In this document: one piece after another, positions 49,401 to 59,881 of the stretch
Layout: the number at the start of each line of letters is the position of its first letter
Numbering within the stretch: position 1 is the first letter of the stretch
NCBI GenBank assembly: GCA_013399895.1
Contig: VXBA01001836.1
Location: forward strand, 1 to 64,000
DNA length: 64,000 nt
Source of the DNA: Serilophus lunatus
Taxonomy: Eukaryota > Chordata > Aves > Passeriformes > Eurylaimidae
Direction of reading: 5' to 3'
The notes under the pieces: generated by a model
Database searches by the model: none
Seen by the model: the letters and a program-made list of their open reading frames with translations, nothing else
Told to the model about the DNA's origin: nothing
Program-made: the position numbers and the translations under genes

Positions 49401-51916
49401 AATTTGGTAAAATGTAAAAGGTGAGATCACTGTGAGAAAAATCAGGATGAGTGTGCTGGCAGTATGCCTCAACCCCAGCATGTGAGAAAGACACTACCCT
49501 CTTAATATTTTGGAGGTGTTCTAGCAACTGATCACAGATCATCAGTGTCTGAGCAAGGAGAGTGCCTTCTGTCACTTCAGACAGCCCTACCAACACTTCC
49601 AGATAGTTCAGCCCAGGCAGTGAGCTTGCCCACGAGTCATTTTGACCCAAAGACTTTCAGGAAAGTTTTGCTGTCTTTAGAGGAGGGTTGAGAAAGGACG
49701 AGGAGAGAAAAATTAATAGCAACGAATTCTAGTTCACTCTAGGTTTCTGCAGTCATGCTGATCATCAAAATATATTGTTTATTTTGGCACTGTGGTAGAT
49801 TTTCATGAGGTCACTTGAAAAATAGTTGCTGCAGGAGAATGAAGTTCCTCCTGATTAGTCCTGTGCAGAGGTAACTTGTGAAGATTAGCGAAGGAGATAG
49901 AAACAAACCAGAAGATCTGAACACTTTCAGAAGCGATCACCACTCTTCTGGCTTTTGCTGATTTTTCACAACAATCTGAAAGGTGACTGTATCACCATAA
50001 GGCATAAAGTAATGGGGAACTGATGTGACAATACCCCGAATGAATGGATGTTGCATCACGAACTTTATTTGGGCTGGCCTGTCAGTGACCCCTACTTTGG
50101 TCTGAAACAGAAATCCTCAGTGGTTCAGGGGCAAAATCTGATTCACCAGGCACTTGGATAGTTGGCTAATTCCCTTTTCCAATCCCTTCTATGCAGAGAA
50201 TGACTGCATTGTCATGGGGCTGCTTATCACACACACTAGATACCAATTAAACCAATTTGTGATGGAGACATTTAGCACAGTGGGTAACTGCAAGGGGTAG
50301 GGTTCCCTTGGGATAAAAAGCACCTTCTTTCATTCACAGGTTCTTCATGGAATGATTTTAATGAGCAGAAGTGACAGTACAATAAAGAAACAGTCACCTA
50401 AAGATGAGATTCAGGTTAATGCATTTTCTTACATACCTTTACCTGTGACTGCACCTCTCAAGGTATGTCTATGCCACAGAAATCTTTTATAACCTCCTTG
50501 ATATGACCCAGCATCGTGTGTGCTTCTGAAAGCTCAGACATTCTGAGGAGTACAGAGTGAAGCCTTTCCTCTGACTTATGCTTGCCAGGGCTGCTGAACT
50601 AAGAAACTTCCTGTTCCTCAGTTTCTGCATCTGTCTCTGGAGTTCAGCAACACCAACGTCATTACCACTAAACGTTTGAGATCCCTGGATAAAAGCTTCC
50701 ATCAAAGGGCACAATTATGTTATTAAACAGTAACTGCACAGTTTAAATTATTAATAATAATAATATTTATCTCTTGCAAAAGAGGTTTACTTTAGAGCAA
50801 CATTTTTGATCTGTTAGATGTAATTACTAAACAAGATCGTACGTGTCCTCATTCCCTCAAACTGGCCTTCCTCCTGCAAAGCTGCAATCTAATTCCAGGC
50901 ATAATTTCCCTGAAGGGGAGGATGGAGCAGTGCATGGAGTAAAAGCAGAATTAGTCTGAGAATTCCTGCTGACAAGAAAAGGCCCACAATGTCCTATGTT
51001 TGTTTCTCATCTACCCATCTGGACATAAGCCGACAACTTCAGCCCAGAGGTCAGGAAAACTTAGTTTAGTGCTAAATGTATATGAAGTAAACGTGGAAGT
51101 GGTCACAGGGCCAGATTGTCCTCATATGTTCTCGTCTTATTTCCCTACTGAACAGGATATTGGAACACTCTTAGCCTTCCACTGCTCACCAATTCATAGG
51201 TTCTTACTTTCTTTGCTCTCAACCCACAGCCTGTCCTTTGCTGTACTGCAGACCGGAGCTGTAGATAATATTTGGGACAATCTTCAGGAGCAGCCACCTC
51301 ATACTCCTGAAAATGAGCACTTTAGGGCATCAGTCCTATCCTAGAAACTGTTTGTAATTACAAAACTAAAACTTAACAGGTTTAATGATGATTGCAATAC
51401 TTTCCTACACAGAAAAGTTTTATTCTCTCCGCAGATAAACAAGGTTGAGGAATTTGCTAATTACTGTTCAGCATTGTTTATTTGTGAGAGCTTCACAATC
51501 AACTGTGACTATATCAATGGACCTGGCAAAGATTTGCATCATGAGTCCAAAGTTCCTGAGAAGTTTTATGCCTTGGTTATTTGTAAACAAGTGAGCTGGC
51601 TGTACTCTCTGCTCTTTGTCTCTTGGTCAACACACAGACACTTCTTGCCTGGTCTTGTGCTTTGCCAAAAAAAAGAGGTGAAACACAGAAGAATACCTTC
51701 AGGAGACTGAGAGCAATCCATACTCATCAGTATGAGGGTGGTGCTTCAGTAATGGAGCAGTGACAAGAAGATCTAAAGTAGTTGTGTAAAAACCTCTAGT
51801 GTGCACTGTTTTGGTTACCACAAGGTCGTCTGTCTGGGACAAGAAATGCCAAATGTGGTATCCCTGAGGTCAGACCTCATCTCCACGGCCTAAGAGAAGA
51901 CAGCTATGGGTAAGTC
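46425..51916. other. Probable intron or unique DNA
   Basis: If the gene model holds, this is intron 1. A single N follows an A-run at 47080. Around 46560-46900 GC is higher and frames overlap on both strands, without splice support. At 51252-51344 (+) a strong acceptor (cctttgctgtactgcag) precedes 30 open codons and a TAG; its phase (0) does not fit the other exons. A short stretch near 49010-49060 faintly recalls an old CR1 tail, but too weakly to call. Confidence 0.4.
48572..48597. repeat. T15-A11 inverted homopolymer
   Basis: T15 directly abuts A11, a perfect hairpin-capable inverted repeat without a spacer. Confidence 0.93.
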
Positions 51917-52105
51917 ACAGAATCATAACATCGCTGAGGTTGGAAAAGACCTCTAAGAACATTGAGTCCAGCCATTAATCCAGCACTGCCATGTTCACTG
52001 TTAAACCACGTCCCCAGGTGCCATGTCCACACACCTTTTGAACACTTCCAGGGATGGTGACTCCACCACTTCTCTGGGCAGCCTGTAGAAGTGCCTGACT
52101 ACCCT
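51917..52105 (-). mobile_element. CR1 LINE 3' tail, antisense
   Basis: It begins with the complement of the CR1 3' end ('cacagaatcataacatc', 'gaggttggaaaagacctc') and continues through 'agggatggtgactccacca' to about 52105, where it stops at the 5' end of a second, oppositely oriented CR1. Only about 190 bp of the 3' end is kept. It appears to belong to a different CR1 subfamily from its neighbour. Confidence 0.88.
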
Positions 52106-53037
52106 TTTGTTAGAGACAGTTTTGTCACTGACATGAACAGTGGAATCAAGGGCACATTCAGCAAATTTTCTGACAACACTGAGCTGTGTGATGCAGTCAC
52201 ACACTGCAGGAAAGGAAGGCCATCCAAACGACCCTTGACAAGCTGGAGAGGTGGGCCCATGCCAACCTCATGAAAGTCAAAAAAGCCAAGCGCAAGGTCC
52301 TACACCTGGCAATGCCAGACACACCGACAGTTTGGGTAGAGAGGTGATTGAGAGCAGCTTTGCAGAAAAGGACTTAGGGGTGAGAGTTGATGAAAGCCTC
52401 AACACAAGCCAGGTGTGTGGGCTCATAGCCCAGAAAACCAACAGGATCCTGGACTGCATTCAAAGGAGTGTGGCCAGCAGGTCAAAGGAGATGACTCTTT
52501 CCCTCTAGTTTGGTGAGATTTCTCCTGGAGCACTGCACCTAGTTCTGCTGCCCCCAACGTAGGAAGGACATGGAACTGTTGGAGCAAGACCAGAGGAGGC
52601 TGCAAAGTTTATAAGAGAACTGGAGCACTCCATTAAAAAGACAGGCTGAGAAAGTTTGGGCTGTTCAGCCTGGAGAAGAGAAGGTTCCATGGAGAACCTC
52701 ACAGAAGTCTCCCACATGGAAGGGACCACATGGAAGCTGGAGAGGGGCTCTTTGTCAGGAAGTGTGGTGATAGAGTAAGGAGTACTGGGTACAAATTGAA
52801 AGAGGGGAATTAAAGTTAGATAGTAGGAAGAAAATTTTCACTGTGAAGGAAGTGAGACACCGGCACAGGTTGTCCAGGGATTTTGTGGATGCTTCATCCC
52901 TGGCAGTGTTCAAAGGCAGGCTGGATAAAGCCTTGAGCAACCTGGTCTAGTGGATGTGCCCCTGCCCATGGCTGGGAGGACTGGAACTAGATGATCTTTA
53001 AGGGCCATGCCAACCCCTTAACATTCTGTGATTCTAT
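52106..53037 (+). mobile_element. CR1 LINE, 5'-truncated, sense
   Basis: About 930 bp of CR1 from the late part of ORF2 to the 3' end. Landmarks in order: 'gctgtgtgatgcagtca', 'gagaggtgggcccatgcc', 'gaaaaggacttaggggtgag', 'cagcctggagaagagaagg', 'gaagtgagacaccggcacag', 'aactagatgatctttaagg', and a terminal 'ttctgtgattctata'. The reading frame has stops and frameshifts, so it is dead. The frames at 52251-52508 and the nearby minus-strand frames come from it. Confidence 0.92.
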
Positions 53038-53748
53038 AAAACCCAAGGGCCTCACTTTTCCTCAGCTTTTCAGTGATTAGGGCATTGATTGTGTTTCCCT
53101 CTTTTTTTTTTTGTTTTTGAAAAAATATCTTTGTTTTTGGCTTGAGGAGATGGATCCAACTCCTTATAAGTAGGACCATTACATAAGCAGCATTTAATTA
53201 TCGAAATAAGTTACTTATTTTTACAAATGTTGACACAACAACAGAGGGTAAAATTCAGAGAGGTGATAATCAGGATCTGAAACATGGGATTTCGTTGCAC
53301 CGAGGTACTTTGCTTTCCATCTGTCTGTCCAGGAGGAACCATATTATACCTATCAGACCTATGAGCTCTAGTAGCTGAAATAACACTAGGTAGCTGCATA
53401 TTGGCAGATGAGTCCAGCATCTTATACCAGCACCTTTTCCAATGCTCTTAAGGCCTTGAAGCCCACATTTTGCACTGAAAGTAGAGTATGGAGAGAAAAG
53501 TCATGTCACACCCACAGAGGAGGAAAGAAAAGGATGTCCTACATTTTGTTACTTTCCAAAAACTCTGTTATGATGGTATGGATACCAGTGCTTCAAATCA
53601 CTGTCTTGATGGAATGCAAAGGTACCTCTCATGGGAATCCTTGCACAAGTGCCATGGTTCTAGTGTGGTGTTGCACTCCCAGAAGTGACATGCAAAAGAA
53701 AATGGGAAGTGGGGCAATGGGTCTATTGTTCTGTTTTGTCTTTGATAG
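53038..53748. other. Unique DNA next to CR1; probable intron
   Basis: No gene is supported. The frame at 53408-53782 overlaps the next exon in a different frame and has no recognisable content. Its last part is the pyrimidine tract that feeds the acceptor at 53747-53748. Confidence 0.5.
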
Positions 53749-53902
53749 AAGAGTCAGAGGCGAGGTGTGCTGTATTTTTTAAAAGACATAGTGATCCAAA
53801 AACCATGTCAGAATTGCAATCCGCAAAATGTTGTGCCATTTCATATTTACCTATGAAGCTCAATCAATTAAAATACCAAAAGCAACCCTTTTATGTGCAA
53901 AG
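53749..53902 (+). CDS. Candidate internal exon of the same gene
   Basis: A long T/C-rich tract and AG (ctgttttgtctttgatag, ending at 53748) precede 154 bases that are open in one frame. They end at a strong donor, CAAAG|GTATGT (cut after 53902). The exon enters with two bases completing a codon (phase 1) and leaves with two bases over (phase 2). Phase 2 fits the next proposed exon, which starts with one base before its frame (AG|G, Arg). The translation is basic and not low complexity (for example KLNQLKYQKQPFYVQ at its end); I recognise no domain. The good sites at both ends and two matching phases are the evidence. The open length by itself is unremarkable. Confidence 0.42.
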
Positions 53903-56624
53903 GTATGTTGCAGGCAGAGAAGCTAGAATGGTAGTTGGGCTCAGAGTGGGTAGAAACTTAAAATCAGCATGGTGTGATATTTGCTTGATTTAAAATTAAA
54001 AATAAATAAAGAAAAAAAGAAAAAGGGGGGGGGGGGGGAAGAACATTTTTTGTCGTTTTGTGCTTGCCTGATTTGAAAGTGGAGAGGTGGATAAATACCA
54101 CAGTTGATCAAATCTCAAATAGCAACACTTGCCAAACCAAAGAGGATTGTGTGAGTTCATTATTATTGGTTTCTTTCCTCAGAGACAGAGCAGTCACAAT
54201 GATATATTTTCACTGCCTAGGATAAATATCTACATTTTACAGACATTAGATATGGGTGGGTCCTAACCCTTGGTGCTGCAGTTCTTGCACAGTAACTCTT
54301 GCTGCATTCTCTGTGGAAAGAAAGGGCTGCATTACTCTGAGAGCAGCAATCAGGAGTTTGTGCCAAGGAGATGGGAGTTGGCATTTCTTAGAGAGCTCCA
54401 CAACACACTTGAGGAAAAGAGGTCTATCCTAGGAAAGAATTTCATTTACACTGGCTTGGAAGAAAGACACCTCCAGGATGATACACTCATGGCAATTTTT
54501 CCATCTAAAAATTCGTTTTGTAGATTGAATATGAAACACGAATAAAGTGCTTGTACAAGTAACACGATACACAAGAGAAGAAAAAAAAATGCCAAAACCA
54601 AATCAAATTGCAGTTACAGCAATCAGAACAAAACACTAGGCTGCAGCTCACTGAGAATGGAGCCAGCATTGTTCCTGCAAGCAGCAGGCCCTCCTTGTGC
54701 CCTAACTCACTTGCTTCCACCCCAGGTTGCCCCACACTGGCCATCAGCCAACCCAGCAAAAACAGTGACAGAAACTTTGTTTTCAGCAGAAATAACTCCA
54801 TGTTTTGGCTTCCCATGTAAGCACACAAACAGCTGGAATGGCGTCCTCTGGCAGCAGTGCGAATTTAAACTGTGCATGGAATTAAACAGTCTCCCAGAGA
54901 GGAGCTCTGGGAAGGATTAACAGAAACTCTGCAGTGCCTTGTGCTGTGAGGGGGCTGGTTTGGTCACTGGTGTCCAGGCTGCCAAAGCAGATGATGCTTC
55001 CATGCAGAGAAAAGGAATCCCTGTAGATTTACATGCACATGTACAGTTTCCATCATGTGTCTTTAGTACGGGAATAGGGATGACCTTCCTGGCACTCCTG
55101 TGGAGGTATGAGGGTGTTTTCCCACCGGTCTCCACATTCAGCATGAAAAACATCTGATTAGAAGATTAGCTAATGGCTAGTGAGTCAGGGAGAAGGGCAT
55201 ACACTTCAGCTCGCTCTGTGTAAGTATCAAAATATCATTGGTTCAAGCATAGAACATTAGGTGTTTGCTCAGGGGGTCTGGAGCAAACAGAATACATGCT
55301 ATCACTCATTTTGCCCACTTAGCTCCTCTAAGTTTTTCTTCAAGTCCAGCAGAAAATGCTTTGAAACATTAAGTCAAAGTTATACCCCACTTCAGGACAA
55401 ACCAGTGCAGGTTTAGCACTTGCAAGCTCTACCCAGCTCCTGTACTGAGTCTGAGACAACAGCAGTGAGAGACAGCTATGGCCCCTGCCTTTCCTGGGCA
55501 TCATCCTGACGTGCTGAGATCAGTTCAGCTTCTCCTCAGCCAGGATTCGAGATGCAATGAACCATCCCACATGATGGATCCTGCCAACACTCTTCTCCGT
55601 ATCTGACGTGAGAGCCCAACTCATTTCAGTCTTGGAGGTGCTGAATGCCATCCTTGGTGAAAGGGGGACAGATGATCTGAAATCATAACCCATTCATCCA
55701 TTTTGGGGTTGGTATATCATGAAAACTAAGCACCATTTTATTTTTATCACCCCAAAACTTCCTGTAAAGCCATGTGCCCATATTAGTGTGTTGTTGTTTA
55801 CCAGGTGGGTTAACATCGTATCCTTTGCCATGTTAGGGAACATGGGCTGCTCCTCTCTGGTCTCCCACAAGGGAGCGAGAAAGTGATGAAGGAATGAAAA
55901 CAGTGCCCTTGGATGGTTAAAACCAGAGCAATATTCCTTGTATATTCTACCTGAGTAATGTGAATCCAGTGCATCAGTGATAGATTGCTATCGTCCTCTG
56001 TATTGATAAACCATTTAATGTCTGCAGAGTAAAGTTTGTTCTGATGTAGTGGTTTTTATTGCTCTCTTACTCATGCATGTAAAAATTTTTGCCCAACAAT
56101 TAAATAACAGCAAACTAACACAGATTTTCACAGGAGTTCTGAGCCCAGTTTTCTTTGCTACGTTTCAAAAACTTTTATAATGCCTTTTGCTTCCAGTGTT
56201 GTACTCATCTTACCTGGTCTCTAGAATTCTGCAATCAAAATCCACATAGAATTATTTTCAGTGGAACTACTAGTTTTCATTGAAAGAAAGACTAGGGAAG
56301 GGACACAGAGGGCAGGTGGAGCCTGTGATTTTGTCATCAAAATGTGAATGGATGGACAGAGAAAAGAAGGATCAGAGCTGGACAGATACAGAGATTCGGG
56401 AAGGTATTTTTCAGTGGGAGAGGTTCAGTCAGCAACTGTGGCCTGAAGAGCCAGTTCTTCTGCCCCTTGTCCCCTTCTTGAGTGTTGTTATTAAATTATT
56501 TCTCTTGGCAGAATCACTGAGCTAAAATCCCAGGCACTTAGAAACTGCATTAAGACACAGAAGATCAAGCTATCCATTTGCAGAGGTTCCCCTGGTATGG
56601 CTGCTCTTTTCAGTCCACTTACCC
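53903..56624. other. Probable intron 2 with one alternative exon-like frame
   Basis: G14 lies at 54025-54038. At 54282-54545 (+) an acceptor (cttggtgctgcag) leads into 87 open codons with a charged translation (for example RELHNTLEEKRSILGKN), and an AATAAA overlaps the stop. Its phase (0) does not fit the 53902 donor, so it is left out of the model. The other frames (54608-55157) overlap on both strands and are not supported. Confidence 0.4.
54025..54038. repeat. G14 run after an A-rich stretch
   Basis: Fourteen G bases follow 'aataaataaag' and A-runs. Length is uncertain. Confidence 0.92.
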
Positions 56625-56873
56625 TCACTTCGTCTGTGTATCAGTAAGGATGATATGGGAAACAGTGCTGGAAGTCTTGCAAAAGTCGAGATAAACAGCA
56701 GTCACTGCTCTCCCCTCTTCCACCCATCAAGCCAGCCATCTCATCCCAGAAGGCAAACTTGAGGCATCATTTCCCTTTTGTAAATGCATAAATTGATAGA
56801 GTGTCTGCTTTCAATCAACTTTTTATCCTTAGTTAGTTTGGGAAAGTCTTCCAAGATTGTTCCCTCAGTCATG
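56625..56873 (-). mobile_element. CR1 LINE, antisense, left part of a split copy
   Basis: In antisense it shows the CR1 reverse-transcriptase region ('gtcttgcaaaagtcgagat' where many copies read 'gccttgctgaagtccaggt', then 'cactgctctcccctcttcca', then 'catctcatcccagaaggc'). It breaks near 56873, where a sense CR1 tail begins, and resumes at about 57012. Confidence 0.75.
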
Positions 56874-57011
56874 TCTGTCTGAGTTCAAGAAACATTTAGA
56901 CAATGCTCTCAGGCACAGGGTGTGATTCTTGGGGTGTCCTGTGTAGGGCCAGGAGCTGGACTTGATGATCCTGATGGATCCCTTCCAACTGGCATAATCT
57001 ATCACTCTATG
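56874..57011 (+). mobile_element. CR1 3' tail inserted inside another CR1, sense
   Basis: About 138 bp running from 'gagttcaagaaacatttag' through 'ggacttgatgatcctgatgg' to a terminal 'atctatcactctatg'. This is the last piece of a CR1 3' end in the opposite orientation to the element around it, so it inserted later than its host. Confidence 0.78.
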
Positions 57012-57215
57012 TAGGACAGACTAGCTTGTATTTCCCTAGATCCTTCTTCTCATTCCTCTTGCAAACAAGTGGGACATTTGCTTTCTTCTAGTCTTCAAGA
57101 ACCTCCCTCAGCTGCCAAGACCTTTTGAAGATAACTGCAAGTGATCTAGTATTTACATCAGCCAGCTCCCTTAGCACCCCTGGGTGTGTCCCGTCAGGGT
57201 TTTGGTTACATGTGA
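57012..57215 (-). mobile_element. CR1 LINE, antisense, right part of the split copy
   Basis: Continues the host element: 'gactagcttgtatttcccta', 'gggacatttgctttcttc', 'gccagctcccttagcacc', 'tgggtgtgtcccgtcaggg'. These follow the left part in the order expected of one CR1 copy, with the sense tail between them. Confidence 0.78.
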
Positions 57216-58639
57216 TAGGATAGCAGAGTATATGCACTAGATTCAGGTTTTAGTACATATTTTTTTCTGATATATATAATTTTTAAGCTCGACTGTGTTT
57301 GCAAAAGGTGCTGTAATGCTCAACTAAGTGAAAACAGAACTGCTTTAATGACACTGACCTTTCAATATACTGAGTCACCATGACTCTTGTGTCAGCCTCA
57401 AATATATCTTTTCCAAGTAACTTCCTTGGAACGATGGTGTCAGATGAGGAAAGAGAAATAGGCCAAAAGCTATTGGAAAAATCTTGAGATTGTGTAAACA
57501 GAGGTGTTTGGATAAGTGAGGTGTGTGGGTACCAAAGGAGAAAAAAAAATCTGCCCTGCAGGGGTCTAAAAAGAAAACATGATTTTCTAATTCTTCTTTG
57601 AAATTTTCTTTTTATAATCATTCTCCCTGATAACAGAGTCTTACAGCTTTTGATGGATCTACAGCTGTCACATTGCAGTCTGAAACTTGCAGGGGGGACC
57701 CAGGGAGGCAAGAGCTGAGATTTCAAAGGAGCCCACAGCCACACATCCCAGCTGGGCTGCAGCCAGGTTTTCAAAATCAAACTGAGCAGGAAAAAAAGAA
57801 TAATTCTTAAAAATGAGGAAATGTGGGTGCCTCTTTGAGGACTTTAACAGAAGTTGAGCTCTTTTGACACAAATCCAGCATTCAATTACAAAATACTTCT
57901 CTGAATCAGCTGTCTGCTTAACCCCTTTACTTTCCTCAGAGGAGAGAAGAAACGTTTGAAATACTGCCCTTCAGATTGCAGTCACTGACTCCGTGTATTT
58001 CTGAGGAGGAATAGAAAAGTTTGTTTCTTTGTTTCTCTCTAAGTTTCAGGTGAATACTAATAGATTCCACAAGTTGTATTTGTAGTTACTGACCTCCACC
58101 AGGTCTGTCCCTCATCGTTCTGTATTAAGAGCATCCCTAACAGCACTTTGGGTGTTTCTCTCAAATTAACCTGGTCCCAGTAGGTCAAAGTATATATGTC
58201 CAAATGTTGCTGTGACTATGATTTTCCTAAGCTGGCTACAATTTATGGGTTTTAAACTTTTATCAGGACACAATTATAACTAAAATAGCCTAGCACAAGA
58301 AGGAAGTTGGAAACAAAGACCCACCCAGCTGGGAGCAGTTTGATTGCTTCCTAAAATAAAGACCAAAGTAAGAATAAGAGAAATTCCTCAGTTTTTCTCA
58401 GACAGAAGATTTCCAAATTACTATTCCAGAATCCATTGGGTCGGTAACAGTGCGCATCCAGTTGTAATAGCAGTTTCTCAGGATCCACACTAATAAAAGT
58501 ACATTCAAGATTACTTTATCAGGCTTATTCAGAATTTTCCGAGTTTGTTAAGCACTCAGACATCCTACAGTGGAAAAATTAATGCAATTTTTATTTTGTG
58601 AAAGTGGAAACCTATTCAAAGGGCTAACCTGAAAGATAG
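57216..58639. other. Unique DNA; long minus frame not supported as a gene
   Basis: The minus-strand frame at 57283-57780 (165 codons) is the longest in the window. It has no recognisable domain, and its composition (Leu, Phe, Ser, Trp) does not look like a conserved protein. I see no other feature. Confidence 0.5.
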
Positions 58640-59000
58640 TCAAAAGCCTGAAATACATGTAGAGTCTAAATAGAATAGGACAGCTTGAAAGCAGATAAAT
58701 GTAGGGGAGAAGTGATAGACACCTACAAAGTAATTAATGATGCAGTGAAGCTAAAAGGGCAACGATTTGATCTATAATATAATGGATGAGCTTTGGGATA
58801 CATAGTGATTCCAGGCAGCCCAAAAAATTGTATAAAGAAGCAATTTTAAAATAGCAGCCAAAATAGAAAAAAAAAAAAAGTGTGTTTTTATCTACTGTAA
58901 GGCAGAAGTGGGATTCATGGCTATGCAATGCAGTGGAGTCTGAAAGTATAAATGGCTTCAAAAAGGATTTTTACAAGGGCATAGATATTAGTACTAGGGT
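58640..59000 (+). mobile_element. Ancient CR1-like LINE relic, sense
   Basis: Segments such as 'gtaggggagaagtgatagac', 'acctacaaagtaattaatga' and, near the end, 'gtctgaaagtataaatgg' followed by 'ttcaaaaaggattttta' match in order the 3' part of old amniote CR1 copies. An A13 run interrupts it near 58867. Strongly diverged. Confidence 0.55.
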
Positions 59001-59481
59001 TGGTGTGGAGATTTCCAGATTTGTAAACCTCTAGACTATCACTTGGAAAATTACTAGAAAACAACAGGAAAAAGACCATGTAGTGTGTTCACAAAAAATA
59101 GTAAACGCCTTCCTGTAAGAAACAGACCTTCTGTCTGTTCTAGCCTAGCAAGTCTGGGAAGCAAGCAAGGACCAAACAGTAATAAGCACTGGCAGCATGA
59201 AGTTTCTCTTTTATAATTCATATTTCCTCAGCATGACTGTCCCCAGACCTAAAGGTGTAGCAATTCTATCAGAACAACTATGATCAGTGTGTAAGATATT
59301 CTCCTTCCATACTATGTTTGTATCCACTTTCTGTCATGCAGAAAAGGTCTAGCCCAGGCCATAGAGTAACGAAGTTTTGGCCCTGTGCACTTTATTGTTT
59401 CCTCTGAGGTCTGACACAGACATCAGCCCACATGCACAAATAACTGGCACAAAGAGAAAAATCCTGATGTCTTCCTGCCAG
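59001..59481. other. Unique DNA leading to a splice acceptor
   Basis: Intron-like, ending in tgatgtcttcctgccag. No other feature is seen. Confidence 0.5.
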
Positions 59482-59845
59482 GTTGAAATGTCAAGATTGT
59501 CCTCAGGGGGCTCATCCAAACCTTAGTAAAGTCAACAGCAAAAAGTCCTTTGCTTTCAAGGGGGCTCCTGATGAGTTTGTGCTAGAGAGGAAATCCCAGA
59601 AGATTTCTTACACAGACAGCTGGACAGGAGAACATGAGATGATTAGTAAGAGTGCTTCAGTTTCCCTTGTTAAGCAATGGTTTAATAAAAGCAGTTTTCA
59701 CAAATATTTCACAATAACCAGAGGATGTTACACTAGTGGTTACACATTCAAAACAGCTCCACAGGCATCAGCAGATGAAACTATTTGGCGAAGTGAATGG
59801 AACTACAAACCAAAACAAACAGACCCTGGCTTGAAGCAGCAGTAA
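59482..59845 (+). CDS. Candidate terminal coding exon of the same gene
   Basis: Just after a good acceptor (cttcctgccag, AG at 59480-59481), one base completes the codon carried over from 53902. Then 120 codons run open to a TAA at 59843-59845. The joined three-exon frame is 654 bases (217 codons plus stop). The translation is balanced and hydrophilic, with a Cys-x-x-Cys near its start and Trp- and Tyr-rich stretches towards the C-terminus (for example ADETIWRSEWNYKPKQ). It has no signal peptide or membrane segment, so a soluble intracellular protein is likely if real. Short Trp/Tyr-containing proteins of this kind occur among cilia and sperm-tail proteins, but that is only a resemblance; I cannot name a family. 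An AATAAA at 59876-59881 fits a very short 3' UTR. This is the best of the three exons. Confidence 0.45.
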
Positions 59846-59875
59846 GACTCTTGCCATTAATTCGTGCTTTTTTGT

Positions 59876-59881
59876 AATAAA
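59876..59881 (+). terminator. Candidate polyadenylation signal AATAAA
   Basis: A canonical hexamer 31 bases after the stop codon of the proposed terminal exon. AATAAA is common by chance in AT-rich DNA, so its support comes from position only. Confidence 0.4.

Noticed and set aside
51252..51344. Exon-like frame after a strong acceptor
   Set aside because: Only 30 codons, and phase 0 does not fit any donor in the proposed gene model.
57283..57780. 165-codon minus-strand frame, the longest in the window
   Set aside because: No recognisable domain, composition rich in Leu, Phe, Ser and Trp, no splice or polyadenylation context, and frames of this length are expected occasionally in 64 kb.
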